Shown here piece after piece: positions 15,859 through 23,530 of a stretch of 32,958 nt of DNA. Made by a program: the position numbers and the translations under genes. The notes below the pieces were generated by a model that saw only the letters and a program-made list of their open reading frames with translations, was not told where the DNA came from and did not search any database. Source of the DNA: Streptacidiphilus neutrinimicus (GTDB lineage Bacteria > Actinomycetota > Actinomycetes > Streptomycetales > Streptomycetaceae); the NCBI RefSeq assembly GCF_000787815.1, contig NZ_BBPO01000044.1, positions 1-32,958 of the forward strand. The letters are read 5' to 3'. The stretch's first letter is position 1, and each line of letters opens with the position of its first letter.

Positions 15859-16616
15859 GACGCGGTCGCGGCGGTCTCCACCGGGGCCGGCTTGAGGACG
15901 TAGCCCGCGCCACGCATGGTGTGGATCATGGGAGTGCGACCGGCGTCGATCTTGCGGCGGAGGTAGGAGATGTACAGCTCCACGACGTTGCCCTGGCCGC
16001 CGAAGTCGTAGTTCCAGACCCGGTCCAGGATCTGCGGCTTGCTCAGCACCCGGCGCGGGTTGCGCATCAGGAAGCGCAGCAGCTCGAACTCGGTCGCCGT
16101 CAGGCGGATGGACGTGCCCGCACGGTGGACCTCGCGGCTGTCCTCGTCCAGCGTCAGGTCGCCGACGACCAGCAGCGACTCGCTGCGCGTCGCGGCCGCG
16201 CCGCTGCGGCGCAGCAGGCCGCGCAGGCGGGCGACGACCTCCTCCAGGCTGAACGGCTTGGTGACGTAGTCGTCGCCGCCGGCCGTCAGGCCGGCGATGC
16301 GGTCCTCGACGGCGTCCTTCGCGGTCAGGAACAGCACCGGGATGTCGTGCTGCTCCGCGCGGAGGCGGCGCATCACCTCCAGGCCGTTCAGATCGGGCAG
16401 CATCACGTCGAGGATCACCGCGTCGGGGCGGAAGTCGCGGGCGGCGCGGATCGCGGACGCGCCGTCGCCGGCGGTGCTGGTGTGCCAGCCCTCGTAGCGC
16501 AGGGCCATGGAGAGCAGGTCGGCGAGGGGCGCCTCGTCGTCGACGACCAGCACCCGCACGGGGGTGCCGTCGGGACGGCGGAGCTCGGAGGAGGCATCGG
16601 CCGGAGTGGTGGTCAT
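15855..16616 (-). CDS. OmpR/PhoB-family response regulator
   Basis: This DNA-binding response regulator (253 residues) has a receiver domain with acidic pocket D26-D27, phosphorylation site D70 (AVILDVMLPD) and conserved Lys120 (YVTKPF). The C-terminal winged helix carries the OmpR signature (LTATEFELLRFLMRNPRRVLSKPQIL and VVELYISYLRRKID). The start is ATG 16616 or GTG 16625, three codons upstream; neither has a strong ribosome site. It overlaps the kinase gene by 4 bp and is the first gene of the operon. Two direct repeats 11 bp apart (16639-16655) immediately upstream are the kind of site OmpR-family dimers bind, suggesting autoregulation. Confidence 0.95.
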   Translation of the reverse strand: MTTTPADASSELRRPDGTPVRVLVVDDEAPLADLLSMALRYEGWHTSTAGDGASAIRAARDFRPDAVILDVMLPDLNGLEVMRRLRAEQHDIPVLFLTAKDAVEDRIAGLTAGGDDYVTKPFSLEEVVARLRGLLRRSGAAATRSESLLVVGDLTLDEDSREVHRAGTSIRLTATEFELLRFLMRNPRRVLSKPQILDRVWNYDFGGQGNVVELYISYLRRKIDAGRTPMIHTMRGAGYVLKPAPVETAATAS

Positions 16617-16638
16617 GCGGAACACCGTGCCGAGGCTG

Positions 16639-16655
16639 GATGAGAAATCGATGAG
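16639..16655 (-). promoter_or_regulatory. OmpR-type tandem direct repeat upstream of the response regulator
   Basis: On the minus strand CTCATC-GATTT-CTCATC gives two 6-bp direct repeats with an 11-bp period, 22 bp before ATG 16616. The geometry fits head-to-tail binding of an OmpR-family dimer. The short distance to the start suggests either repression or a short leader. The rest of the 133-bp gap to the rhomboid gene shows no other clear signal. Confidence 0.55.
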
Positions 16656-16749
16656 GTGGCGCTACGCCATCGCTGTGAGTTCCCTGGGAGTTTTCCTCAG
16701 CGGGCTCATCGGAGCCTCACCGCGAGCCCACCGCCGCCTCCCAGCGAAC

Positions 16750-17505
16750 TCACAGCAAGCCCAGGTCGCCGAGCTCCTTGTGCAGGTCGGCGCGGTCGCC
16801 AGGCAGCGCGGGCTGCCCTCCAGGGGACGCGGACAGGCCCGGACCCGCCACGGCCGGAGCCCCGCCGACCGAAGCGCCCCCCGCCGACGCGACGGCCTTC
16901 GGCCGCCGGTCGCGCAGCAGCCACGCGCCGGCGACGCCGCCGACCAGGCCGCCGAGGTGGGCCAGCCAGCTGACGCCCGGCGTGCCGGGGACGACGATGG
17001 TGACCAGGTAGGCGAAGGAGGCCGCCATGACCAGCCCGATCAGGGTGTCGATCAGGTGCCGGTCGAAGATCCCGCGCAGCACCACGTAGCCGAAGTAGCC
17101 GAAGATCACTCCGCTCGCACCGACGCCGACCGTGTCGCCGCCCTGGAAGAACCAGACCGCGAGCCCGCTGGTGACGGTGACCAGCAGGGTCAGCCACAGG
17201 AACCGCACCACGCCCCGGTACGCGGCCAGGAAGCCGAAGACGAACAGCGGGCCCGAGTTGGACTCGATGTGCGCCCAGCTGAAGTGCAGGAACGGCGCCG
17301 CGAAGATGTCCTGCAGGCGGCCGACGTCGTGCGGGATCACGCCGTACTCGAAGGAGAGGCGCTGGCTGTCCACCCAGTTGAGGATCTGCAGCGCCCAGAT
17401 GACCACCAGGAACGCGAACATGACGAAGAACGCCTTGCGCGCCTCCGCGATCATCTTCTCCGGCGTGTCCAGCTCCTGCGGCGCCCACAGCGGTCGCTCG
17501 GCCAT
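16750..17505 (-). CDS. Rhomboid-family intramembrane serine protease
   Basis: This polytopic protease (251 residues) cleaves transmembrane helices of substrate proteins within the bilayer. The loop with H79 and N83 (WAHIESNSGPL), the catalytic Ser131 in GVGASGVIFGYFGY and the catalytic His183 in SWLAHLGGLVGG match the family. About six membrane helices lie between residues 25 and 200. The last 50 residues are a cytoplasmic, Ala/Gly/Pro-rich tail ending LGDLGLL. I chose ATG 17505 because GGGGAGGGG lies just upstream; the frame extends to 17523. It follows the epimerase-like gene on the same strand after 66 bp; no functional link is apparent. Confidence 0.92.
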   Translation of the reverse strand: MAERPLWAPQELDTPEKMIAEARKAFFVMFAFLVVIWALQILNWVDSQRLSFEYGVIPHDVGRLQDIFAAPFLHFSWAHIESNSGPLFVFGFLAAYRGVVRFLWLTLLVTVTSGLAVWFFQGGDTVGVGASGVIFGYFGYVVLRGIFDRHLIDTLIGLVMAASFAYLVTIVVPGTPGVSWLAHLGGLVGGVAGAWLLRDRRPKAVASAGGASVGGAPAVAGPGLSASPGGQPALPGDRADLHKELGDLGLL

Positions 17506-17571
17506 CGGGCCCCTCCCCCTCAACGTGCCTGTGCGCCCACTGTAGGACGACGGCGGCCCGCCGCGACGTCG

Positions 17572-18525
17572 TCAGACGGCGCCGATACCGAATCGGTGCG
17601 CGACCCGCGCGCCCGGCTCGATCGCGAGCACGTCCTCGCCGGTCGCGAAGGCGTTCGGCGGGCAGCTCATCGGCTCGACGGCGACGCCCGCACGGCGGTG
17701 GGCGGCCGACAGGGTGTCGCCGGTGTAGAGCTGCACCCAGTCCAGGCCCGCGCCGAGCCGCAGCTCGACGCCCCGACCGGCCTCGGGGTCGGTCAGCCGA
17801 ACCCGGGCCAGGCCGTCCGCACCGCGGGTCAGCCCGGTGCAGGCGGTGTCCAGCCGGGTGTCGCCGATCAGGCGCGGCGTACGGAAGTCGTACTGCGTGC
17901 CCGCCACCGCCTCGCGCGCCCCGGTCGGGATCATGCGGTCGTCCACGGGCAGCCAGGTGTCGGCCGGGACCTCCAGCAGCGCGTCCCCGATGCTGCCGGG
18001 GCCGCGACCGAGCGTCAGGTACGGGTGCGCGCCGAGGCCGTAGGGGGCGACGCGGTCGCCCATGTTGCGGGCCGCGATCTCGACGGTCAGCCCGGCCTCG
18101 TTCAGCTCGTAGTGGGCGGTGAGCTCCAGGATGTGCGGATAGCCGTGCATCGGGTAGAGCCGCAGGCCGAAGCGGACGTAGGCGCTCTCGTGCCCGGCGT
18201 CCTCGGCGACCACGCGCCAGGGCAGGACCCGGGTGAAGCCGTGGCTGGCGTTGCCGGCGGCGGGCTCGCTCAGGTCCAGCTGGCGGTCCTCGCCCTCCCA
18301 GCGGTAGCGGCCGTCGCGGATCCGGTTCGGCCACGGGATCAGCAGCTGCCCGGCCGCCCCCGGCGGCTGGGTCTCCGCCGGGTACTTGACCACCAGCGGC
18401 CGCCCGCGGTGGCTCAACCCGCGCAACCCGGCGCCGACGCCGCTGATCACGGCGCGGTAGTCGCCGGCCTCGAGCACCTGCTGCGGCCCGTTCGGGGACA
18501 GGGGGGAGAGGTTCGCATCCGCCAT
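17572..18525 (-). CDS. Aldose 1-epimerase family protein
   Basis: This mutarotase-fold protein (317 residues) interconverts the anomers of hexoses. Family residues are visible: N67-R68 in PWPNRIRDG, H95 in NASHGF, H167 in GLGAHPY and the likely catalytic base E284 in VAVEPMSCPPNAF. The PWPNR and EPMSCPPNAF patterns are typical of actinobacterial members rather than of E. coli GalM, so the exact sugar is not certain and I give no symbol. ATG 18525 is preceded by an in-frame GTG at 18531. It is divergent from the secreted amidase-like gene at 18734 with about 208 bp between them. Confidence 0.9.
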   Translation of the reverse strand: MADANLSPLSPNGPQQVLEAGDYRAVISGVGAGLRGLSHRGRPLVVKYPAETQPPGAAGQLLIPWPNRIRDGRYRWEGEDRQLDLSEPAAGNASHGFTRVLPWRVVAEDAGHESAYVRFGLRLYPMHGYPHILELTAHYELNEAGLTVEIAARNMGDRVAPYGLGAHPYLTLGRGPGSIGDALLEVPADTWLPVDDRMIPTGAREAVAGTQYDFRTPRLIGDTRLDTACTGLTRGADGLARVRLTDPEAGRGVELRLGAGLDWVQLYTGDTLSAAHRRAGVAVEPMSCPPNAFATGEDVLAIEPGARVAHRFGIGAV

Positions 18526-18733
18526 GGGCACATCCTCGCACCCGCGGGCCCCACGCGTCGGCCCGGCGCGATCCCGTCTCACCCCCCGAACCTGTCCCCG
18601 CCCCACCAGTGCTAACCTCACGCTCACTTGCGACCGATACTTCTCACGAACCATCAGGTCCACTGCTGCACCCCCGCACGCACGGCCGCGCGGGTTCCCC
18701 CCGGCGGCATCGACAGACTTGCAGAGGCACGCG

Positions 18734-20977
18734 TTGACGGCTCGACACGTCCGCAGACGGTCACGGCGCTGGATCGGCATGGGCGTCGTGCTCGCCGTCG
18801 GCGCGCTGGTGGTCGGTGCGGTCGCCGAGGCCGCCCCGAACCGCGGCGGCGTCAAGGGACCCACCCCGACCGCGGCGCCGGCTGTCGGCTCACTCGCCTG
18901 GCCCGGCGTCCCCGCCCGACCCTCCACGGCGCTGCAGCACGACTTCACCGAGGCCGCAGCCGAGTTCCACGTGCCGGTGCAGATCCTGCTGGCGGTCTCC
19001 TACGAGGAGACGCTGTGGGAGTCCCACGGCGGACGTCCGAGCACCACCGGCAACTACAACGTGATGGGCCTGACCCAGGTCTCCCCCGGCGACCTGGCCA
19101 CCTCCGTCCAGCCGGACGTCGACGGCGGGGGCGCCGGCCCGGCCGGGCGGCTGCCCTCGACCCGGTCCCTCACCGAGCTGCGCCGGATCGACATGGCCTC
19201 GCCCGCGCTGCACACCCTGCAGACCGCCGCGGCGCTGGCCGGGGTCTCGGCCAAACGGCTGCGGACGGACATGCGGCAGAGCGTGCGCGGCGGCGCGGCG
19301 CTGCTCGCCGCCTACGAGCGCGGACTGCACCCGCAGGCGGGCGCCCAGACGCCCCTGCCCGCCGATCCGGCGCAGTGGTGGCCCGCCGTCGTGGCCTACG
19401 CGCAGGCCGAAACACCGTCCGCCGGACAGCAGTTCGCGGCGCGCGTCTACGACGTCGTGCAGTACGGCGCGACCCGGCTCACCGACGACAACCAGCAGGT
19501 GACGCTCCCGGCAGCGCCGTCCGTCCGCCCGGCGCAGCTGGCAGGCGCGCTCGCCGCGCTGGCCGCACCGGCCGACGGCGGCGGGGCCACGCCGGAGTGC
19601 CCGTCCGGCCTCGCCTGCACCTTCACGCCCGCCGTCTACCGGCAGAACCACAAGGGCAGCACGACGGACTACGGCGACTACGCGCAGGCCGACCGACCGA
19701 CCGACGGCGACGGCGTCCAGTACCTGGTGCTGCACGACAGCGACGGCGCGCGCGAGGGCGCGATCGCCTTCGCCCAGGACCCGACCTCCTACGCGAGCGC
19801 CCACTACTTCGTCGGCAGCGACGGTTCGGTGACGCAGCTGGTCCCCACCAAGGACATCGCCTGGCACAGCGGCAGCAGGACCGTCGACGCGCACTCGATC
19901 GGCATCGAGCATGAGGGCTTCGCGCTGCGCACCGGCACCTGGTACACCGAGGCCGCGTACGAGTCCACCGCCGACCTGGTGCGCTACCTGGCCGCGCGTT
20001 TCGGCATCCCGCTGGACCGCGAGCACCTGCTCGGCCAGGACGACGTCCCTGCGTCGGCGCAGTCCGCCGCGGCTGCCGCTTCTCCGGGATCCGCGGACTC
20101 CGCGGGCACCCCGGACGGCGCGGATTCCGCGGACGTCGTGGCCGACCCGACGAACGCGGAGACCGGCCCCTACTGGGACTGGAGCCACCTGCTCGACCTG
20201 GTCGGCGCGCCGCTGACCGGCCTGCACGCGGAGCCGGTGGTCGGCGGCGCGGTCACCGTCGCCCCGCCGTACGACCGCACCACGCTGCCGGACCTGACCG
20301 GCTGCGGCGGCGCGGACCACGCCTGCCCCTCGCACCCGGCCGACTTCGTCTACCTGCGCGAGGCCCCCTCCGCGAATGCGCCGCTGCTGGGCGGCGGCAC
20401 GACCGCGGCCTCGGACGACAGCGACAAGGCCGCGTACGGCCAGACCTTCGTGGTCGCCGGGGTGGCCTCGGAAGCCGACGGCGGGGGCGACTGGGTCGGC
20501 ATCTGGTACGGCGGCCAGGAGGCCTGGTTCGAGGACCCCCAGTGGCACGACACCCTGGTGCCCGACCCGGCGGCCGGCGCCGCGCTGACGCTGGTCACCC
20601 CGACCGGCGACCAGCCGATCCCGGTCTTCGACCGGGCCCTGCCGGAGTCCTCCGCGTACCCGTCCCCGCTGGCCTCGCTCGCCGCCTCGCCCGCCCAGCA
20701 GCTGACGCCGCTGGGCGACACCATCGCCCCTGGCCAGGCCTACCTGGCGAGCTCCCAGGTGAGCGGCGACTTCGCCACCGCGGGCTTCGGCTGCGCGGCG
20801 ACGGCCGGCCCGGCGGGCTGCACCGTGGTGATCGGGACGACGCAGTACTACCCCATCCGGTTCGACCACCGGATCGCCTTCGTCCGCGCCTCGGACGTGC
20901 AGATGATCGCCCCCGCCGCGCTGCCGACGGCCTCTCGCGCCGCCGTCTCCGCATCCTCGGCCTCCCCGACGCGCTGA
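18734..20977 (+). CDS. Secreted N-acetylmuramoyl-L-alanine amidase-like peptidoglycan hydrolase
   Basis: I propose TTG 18734, because AGAGG lies 6 nt upstream and the resulting N-terminus (ARHVRRRSRR, then a 20-residue hydrophobic stretch ending VAEAAPN) is a good signal peptide. The 747-residue product has a lysozyme-like, Glu-containing region (residues ~55-110, SYEETLWE). An Amidase_2 domain follows (~325-445), then a low-complexity Ala/Ser/Asp insert (~440-470) and a C-terminal region with SH3-like features (FVYLREAPSANAPLL and WVGIWYGGQEAWFED). In the amidase domain His334 (LVLHDSDGA) and His357 (SAHYFVG) are present, but the expected second zinc-ligand His in LLGHDD is Gln435 (LLGQDD). 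The enzyme may therefore be weak, altered or only a peptidoglycan binder. The hairpin at 20991-21020 ends it. Confidence 0.85.
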   Translation: MTARHVRRRSRRWIGMGVVLAVGALVVGAVAEAAPNRGGVKGPTPTAAPAVGSLAWPGVPARPSTALQHDFTEAAAEFHVPVQILLAVSYEETLWESHGGRPSTTGNYNVMGLTQVSPGDLATSVQPDVDGGGAGPAGRLPSTRSLTELRRIDMASPALHTLQTAAALAGVSAKRLRTDMRQSVRGGAALLAAYERGLHPQAGAQTPLPADPAQWWPAVVAYAQAETPSAGQQFAARVYDVVQYGATRLTDDNQQVTLPAAPSVRPAQLAGALAALAAPADGGGATPECPSGLACTFTPAVYRQNHKGSTTDYGDYAQADRPTDGDGVQYLVLHDSDGAREGAIAFAQDPTSYASAHYFVGSDGSVTQLVPTKDIAWHSGSRTVDAHSIGIEHEGFALRTGTWYTEAAYESTADLVRYLAARFGIPLDREHLLGQDDVPASAQSAAAAASPGSADSAGTPDGADSADVVADPTNAETGPYWDWSHLLDLVGAPLTGLHAEPVVGGAVTVAPPYDRTTLPDLTGCGGADHACPSHPADFVYLREAPSANAPLLGGGTTAASDDSDKAAYGQTFVVAGVASEADGGGDWVGIWYGGQEAWFEDPQWHDTLVPDPAAGAALTLVTPTGDQPIPVFDRALPESSAYPSPLASLAASPAQQLTPLGDTIAPGQAYLASSQVSGDFATAGFGCAATAGPAGCTVVIGTTQYYPIRFDHRIAFVRASDVQMIAPAALPTASRAAVSASSASPTR

Positions 20978-20990
20978 GCGCTCGTTCAGT

Positions 20991-21020
20991 CCCGGTCGCG
21001 CCCCCGTCGGCGCGGCCGGG
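20991..21020 (+). terminator. Terminator-like hairpin after the amidase-like gene
   Basis: Arms of 12 bp (CCCGGTCGCGCC and GGCGCGGCCGGG) with one G-U wobble and a 6-nt loop start 13 bp after the stop at 20977. Confidence 0.6.
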
Positions 21021-21075
21021 CTTCGGCGTGCGCCCGTCCTCGCCGAATAGCGCGCAGGCTCACATCGCGGCAGTC

Positions 21076-21114
21076 TGGACAGGAGGGCTACTCCTCATTA
21101 ACTTAACGTTCGTT
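21076..21114 (+). promoter_or_regulatory. Promoter with overlapping dyad for the acyl-CoA dehydrogenase gene
   Basis: A -35-like TGGACA (21076-21081) and a -10 TAACTT (21099-21104) are separated by exactly 17 bp, close to the main sigma-factor consensus. Overlapping the -10 and the predicted start of transcription is TTAACGTTCGTT (21103-21114), with AACG/CGTT arms around TT. A repressor bound there would block transcription. A TetR-type fatty-acid regulator is the likely class, by analogy only. Confidence 0.65.
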
Positions 21115-21144
21115 CGACAAGCTTTCCAGGGGAGGAGCGCCGTC

Positions 21145-22302
21145 GTGCGCCGCACCGTTTTCACCGAGGACCACGAGGCGTTCCGGGAGACCATCCGCGA
21201 CTTCATCGCCAAGGAGGTCGTCCCGGTCTACCCGGAATGGGAGCAGGCGGGCCACGCGCCCAAGGACTTCTACCTCAAGCTCGGCGAGCTGGGCGTCTTC
21301 GGCATCGAGGTGCCCGAGGAGTTCGGCGGCGCGGGCATGACCGGCTTCAAGTACCAGGCCATCGTGACCGAGGAGTGCGCCCGCGCGGGCGTCAGCTTCG
21401 GCTCCGCCGGCGTCCACACCGGCCTCTGTCTGCCGTACATCATGGAGTACGCGAACGCGGAGCAGAAGAAGCGCTGGCTCCCCAAGTTCGTCTCCGGCGA
21501 GATGATGACCGCCATCGCCATGACCGAGCCGGGCACCGGCTCCGACCTGGCCGGCATGACCACCACCGCCAAGCTCTCCGAGGACGGCGCCCACTACGTC
21601 CTCAACGGCGCCAAGACCTTCATCACCGGTGGCGTGCAGGCCGACCTGGTCCTGGTCATCGCCCGCACCTCCCCGGCCACGCCGGAGGACCGCCGCGCCG
21701 GCCTCTCCATCCTCTGCGTCGACACGACCCTCCCGGGCTACTCCGTGGGCCGCAAGCTCGACAAGATCGGCCTGCGCACCTCCGACACCGGTGAGCTCGC
21801 CTTCGTCGACGTCAAGGTCCCCGTCGAGGACCTCCTCGGCGAGGAGGGCAAGGCCTTCTCCTACCTGGCCCACAACCTCGTCCAGGAGCGCCTCGCCATC
21901 GCCGTCGGCGCCTACGCCGCCGCCCGCGCGGCGGTCGACCTGGCCGTCGCCTACACCAAGGACCGCAAGGTCTTCGGGCAGTCCGTCGCCTCGTTCCAGA
22001 ACACCAAGTTCGAGCTGGCGGCCTGCGAGGCCGAGGTCGACGCGGCGCAGGCCGTCGTGGACCGCGCCCTGGAGGCCTTCGAGACCGGCGACCTGACCCC
22101 GGCCGACGTCGCCAAGGCCAAGCTGTTCACCACCGAGGTCTGCAGCCGCGTCGTCGACCGCTGCCTCCAGCTCCACGGCGGCTACGGCTACATCCTCGAG
22201 TACCCGATCGCCCGCCTCTACGCGGACAACCGCGTCTTCCGGATCTACGGCGGCACCAGCGAGGTCATGAAGATGGTCATCGCCAAGTCGCTCGGCCTGT
22301 AG
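21145..22302 (+). CDS. Acyl-CoA dehydrogenase, long-chain (LCAD-like) type
   Basis: This FAD-dependent dehydrogenase of 385 residues catalyses the first step of beta-oxidation or a related acyl-CoA oxidation. The start is GTG 21145, with GGAGGAG about 8 nt upstream; the frame extends far upstream only as a shadow of the amidase-like gene. Family motifs are AIAMTEPGTGSDLAGM (flavin/substrate region, ~129-144), the middle-domain segment FITGGVQADLVLVIART and the C-terminal LHGGYGYILEYPIARLYAD. The tail reads IYGGTSEVMK, lacking Glu at the MCAD catalytic position. The base is therefore probably Glu248 in VQERLAIA, as in long-chain and isovaleryl-CoA dehydrogenases. No other beta-oxidation gene is adjacent. 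Confidence 0.94.
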   Translation: MRRTVFTEDHEAFRETIRDFIAKEVVPVYPEWEQAGHAPKDFYLKLGELGVFGIEVPEEFGGAGMTGFKYQAIVTEECARAGVSFGSAGVHTGLCLPYIMEYANAEQKKRWLPKFVSGEMMTAIAMTEPGTGSDLAGMTTTAKLSEDGAHYVLNGAKTFITGGVQADLVLVIARTSPATPEDRRAGLSILCVDTTLPGYSVGRKLDKIGLRTSDTGELAFVDVKVPVEDLLGEEGKAFSYLAHNLVQERLAIAVGAYAAARAAVDLAVAYTKDRKVFGQSVASFQNTKFELAACEAEVDAAQAVVDRALEAFETGDLTPADVAKAKLFTTEVCSRVVDRCLQLHGGYGYILEYPIARLYADNRVFRIYGGTSEVMKMVIAKSLGL

Positions 22303-22321
22303 TCCTCAGGTTCGCAGTCGT

Positions 22322-22359
22322 GAGGAGGGGCGCGGGGATCACTCCCCGCGCCCCTCCTC
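22322..22359. terminator. Strong bidirectional terminator hairpin
   Basis: Perfect 17-bp arms (GAGGAGGGGCGCGGGGA at 22322-22338 and its complement at 22343-22359) with a TCAC loop lie between the convergent acyl-CoA dehydrogenase (ends 22302) and MerR-PP2C gene (ends 22391). Confidence 0.88.
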
Positions 22360-22390
22360 GCTTGCGCGGCCTTCGCGCGCCCTACCCGCC

Positions 22391-23437
22391 CTACCCGCCC
22401 TGCGCGACGTCCGCGACGTCCGCGACGGCGGCCGCGATGTTGTCCGGCGCGCCGACCCTGCGCGTGAGCGCGACGAGCTCGCGCACCGCCGCCTCCGGAT
22501 CCTCCGCCGCCACCAGCGCCCGGCGGATCTCCGCCTCCGGCAGCACCGCCGAGAGGCCGTCGGAGCAGAGCAGGTACCGGTCCCCCGGTCGGGCCTGACG
22601 CGCCGACACGTCCACGCCGCTGTCCTCCCGACCGTCGAGCGCCCTGGTCAGCAGAGCCCGCTGCGGATGCGCCGAGGCCTCCTCCTCGGTGAGGCGGCCC
22701 TCGTCGACCAGCGTGCGGACGTAGGAGTGGTCCGTCGTCAGACGCAGCAGCTCGCCGTCGCGCAGCAGGTACGCGCGCGAGTCGCCGACGTGCGCCAGGA
22801 CGAGCTCGGATCCGGCCCACACGAGCGCGGTGAGCGTCGTCCCCGACCCGTCCAGCCCGGCGATGCCGCGGTTCGCCGCCTCCACGGCGGCCGGCACAGC
22901 CTGGTCCGGCGGACCCGACAGAGCCTTCAGCGCGTCGACGGCGAGGGTGCTCGCCCGCGCGCCCGCGGGGCCGTAGCCGTCGGCGACGGCCAGCAGGCCG
23001 GGGCCCGCGTACGCGGTGTCCTGGTTCGTCTCCCGGGCCAGGCCGCTGTCGGACGCGGCGGCGCCGCTCAGGCGGAGGAGAGTGCTGTTCATCGTGGCGG
23101 GTTCCTTCCCCCTCAGGTGGTCCGCGAGGAGGCGGGCCAGCCGGCGCCGGGCGTCGGTGTCGTGCTCGACCTGCGCCCAGTACGCGGCGACCTCGTCGGC
23201 CGCCGCCGCGGGCGGCAGCGTGCAGACCGCGGTGATCCGCGCCAGCGGCATGCCCAGCAGGCGCAGCCGGGCGACCAGTCGGGCCCGCTCCAGTTGGAGC
23301 GGCTCGTAGTACCGGTAGCCGGACGCGGGGTCGACGTGCGCGGGCCGCAGCAGGCCGAGCTCGTCGTAGAGCCGCAGCGCCTTCGGCGTGAGCTCGGCCG
23401 TCCGTGCGAAGGCGCCGATGGTCAACAGCTCCGCCAT
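22391..23437 (-). CDS. MerR-family regulator fused to a PP2C-type serine/threonine phosphatase
   Basis: This 348-residue fusion has a MerR winged helix-turn-helix at residues 3-70 (TIGAFARTAELTPKALRLYDELGLLRPAHVDPASGYRYY) and a dimerisation helix to about 112. A complete PP2C domain covers 118-347. Phosphatase metal motifs are RETNQD (Asp140), VADGYG (Asp152), SGTTLTALVW, LAHVGDSRAYLL, LLCSDGLS and the terminal DNIAAAV. In usual MerR proteins this position holds a ligand-binding domain. ATG 23437 has GGAGG 8 nt upstream. An internal ATG at residue 116 (23092) follows a GGAAGGA sequence and could make a free phosphatase. The promoter upstream has MerR architecture, so the protein probably controls itself. 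What it senses or dephosphorylates is unknown. Confidence 0.92.
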   Translation of the reverse strand: MAELLTIGAFARTAELTPKALRLYDELGLLRPAHVDPASGYRYYEPLQLERARLVARLRLLGMPLARITAVCTLPPAAAADEVAAYWAQVEHDTDARRRLARLLADHLRGKEPATMNSTLLRLSGAAASDSGLARETNQDTAYAGPGLLAVADGYGPAGARASTLAVDALKALSGPPDQAVPAAVEAANRGIAGLDGSGTTLTALVWAGSELVLAHVGDSRAYLLRDGELLRLTTDHSYVRTLVDEGRLTEEEASAHPQRALLTRALDGREDSGVDVSARQARPGDRYLLCSDGLSAVLPEAEIRRALVAAEDPEAAVRELVALTRRVGAPDNIAAAVADVADVAQGG

Positions 23438-23483
23438 GTCCCGTCCTCCTCGCACCGGGCCCGCTGCGGACCCGGTGCGCACG

Positions 23484-23514
23484 ATGCTGGGCCTTGTCCC
23501 AGGGTGAAGGTCAA
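23484..23514 (-). promoter_or_regulatory. MerR-type promoter with 19-bp spacer and dyad, upstream of MerR-PP2C
   Basis: On the minus strand a -35 TTGACC (23514-23509) and a -10-like CAGCAT (23489-23484) are 19 bp apart, the overlong spacing typical of MerR-activated promoters. The dyad at 23492-23510 has arms CCTT/AAGG and CCC/GGG around one central base and nearly fills the spacer. The fit to autoregulation by the gene's own MerR domain is good; the weak -10 match lowers confidence. Confidence 0.7.
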
Positions 23515-23530
23515 CAACCGTGCGGCGCCG

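Noticed and set aside
18526-18733. Possible c-di-AMP (ydaO-type) riboswitch before the amidase-like gene, suggested by CCGAACC and GCTAACCTC stretches
   Set aside because: Cell-wall hydrolase genes often carry this riboswitch, but the other conserved parts are not found in order and the short matches can be chance. A covariance-model search would decide.
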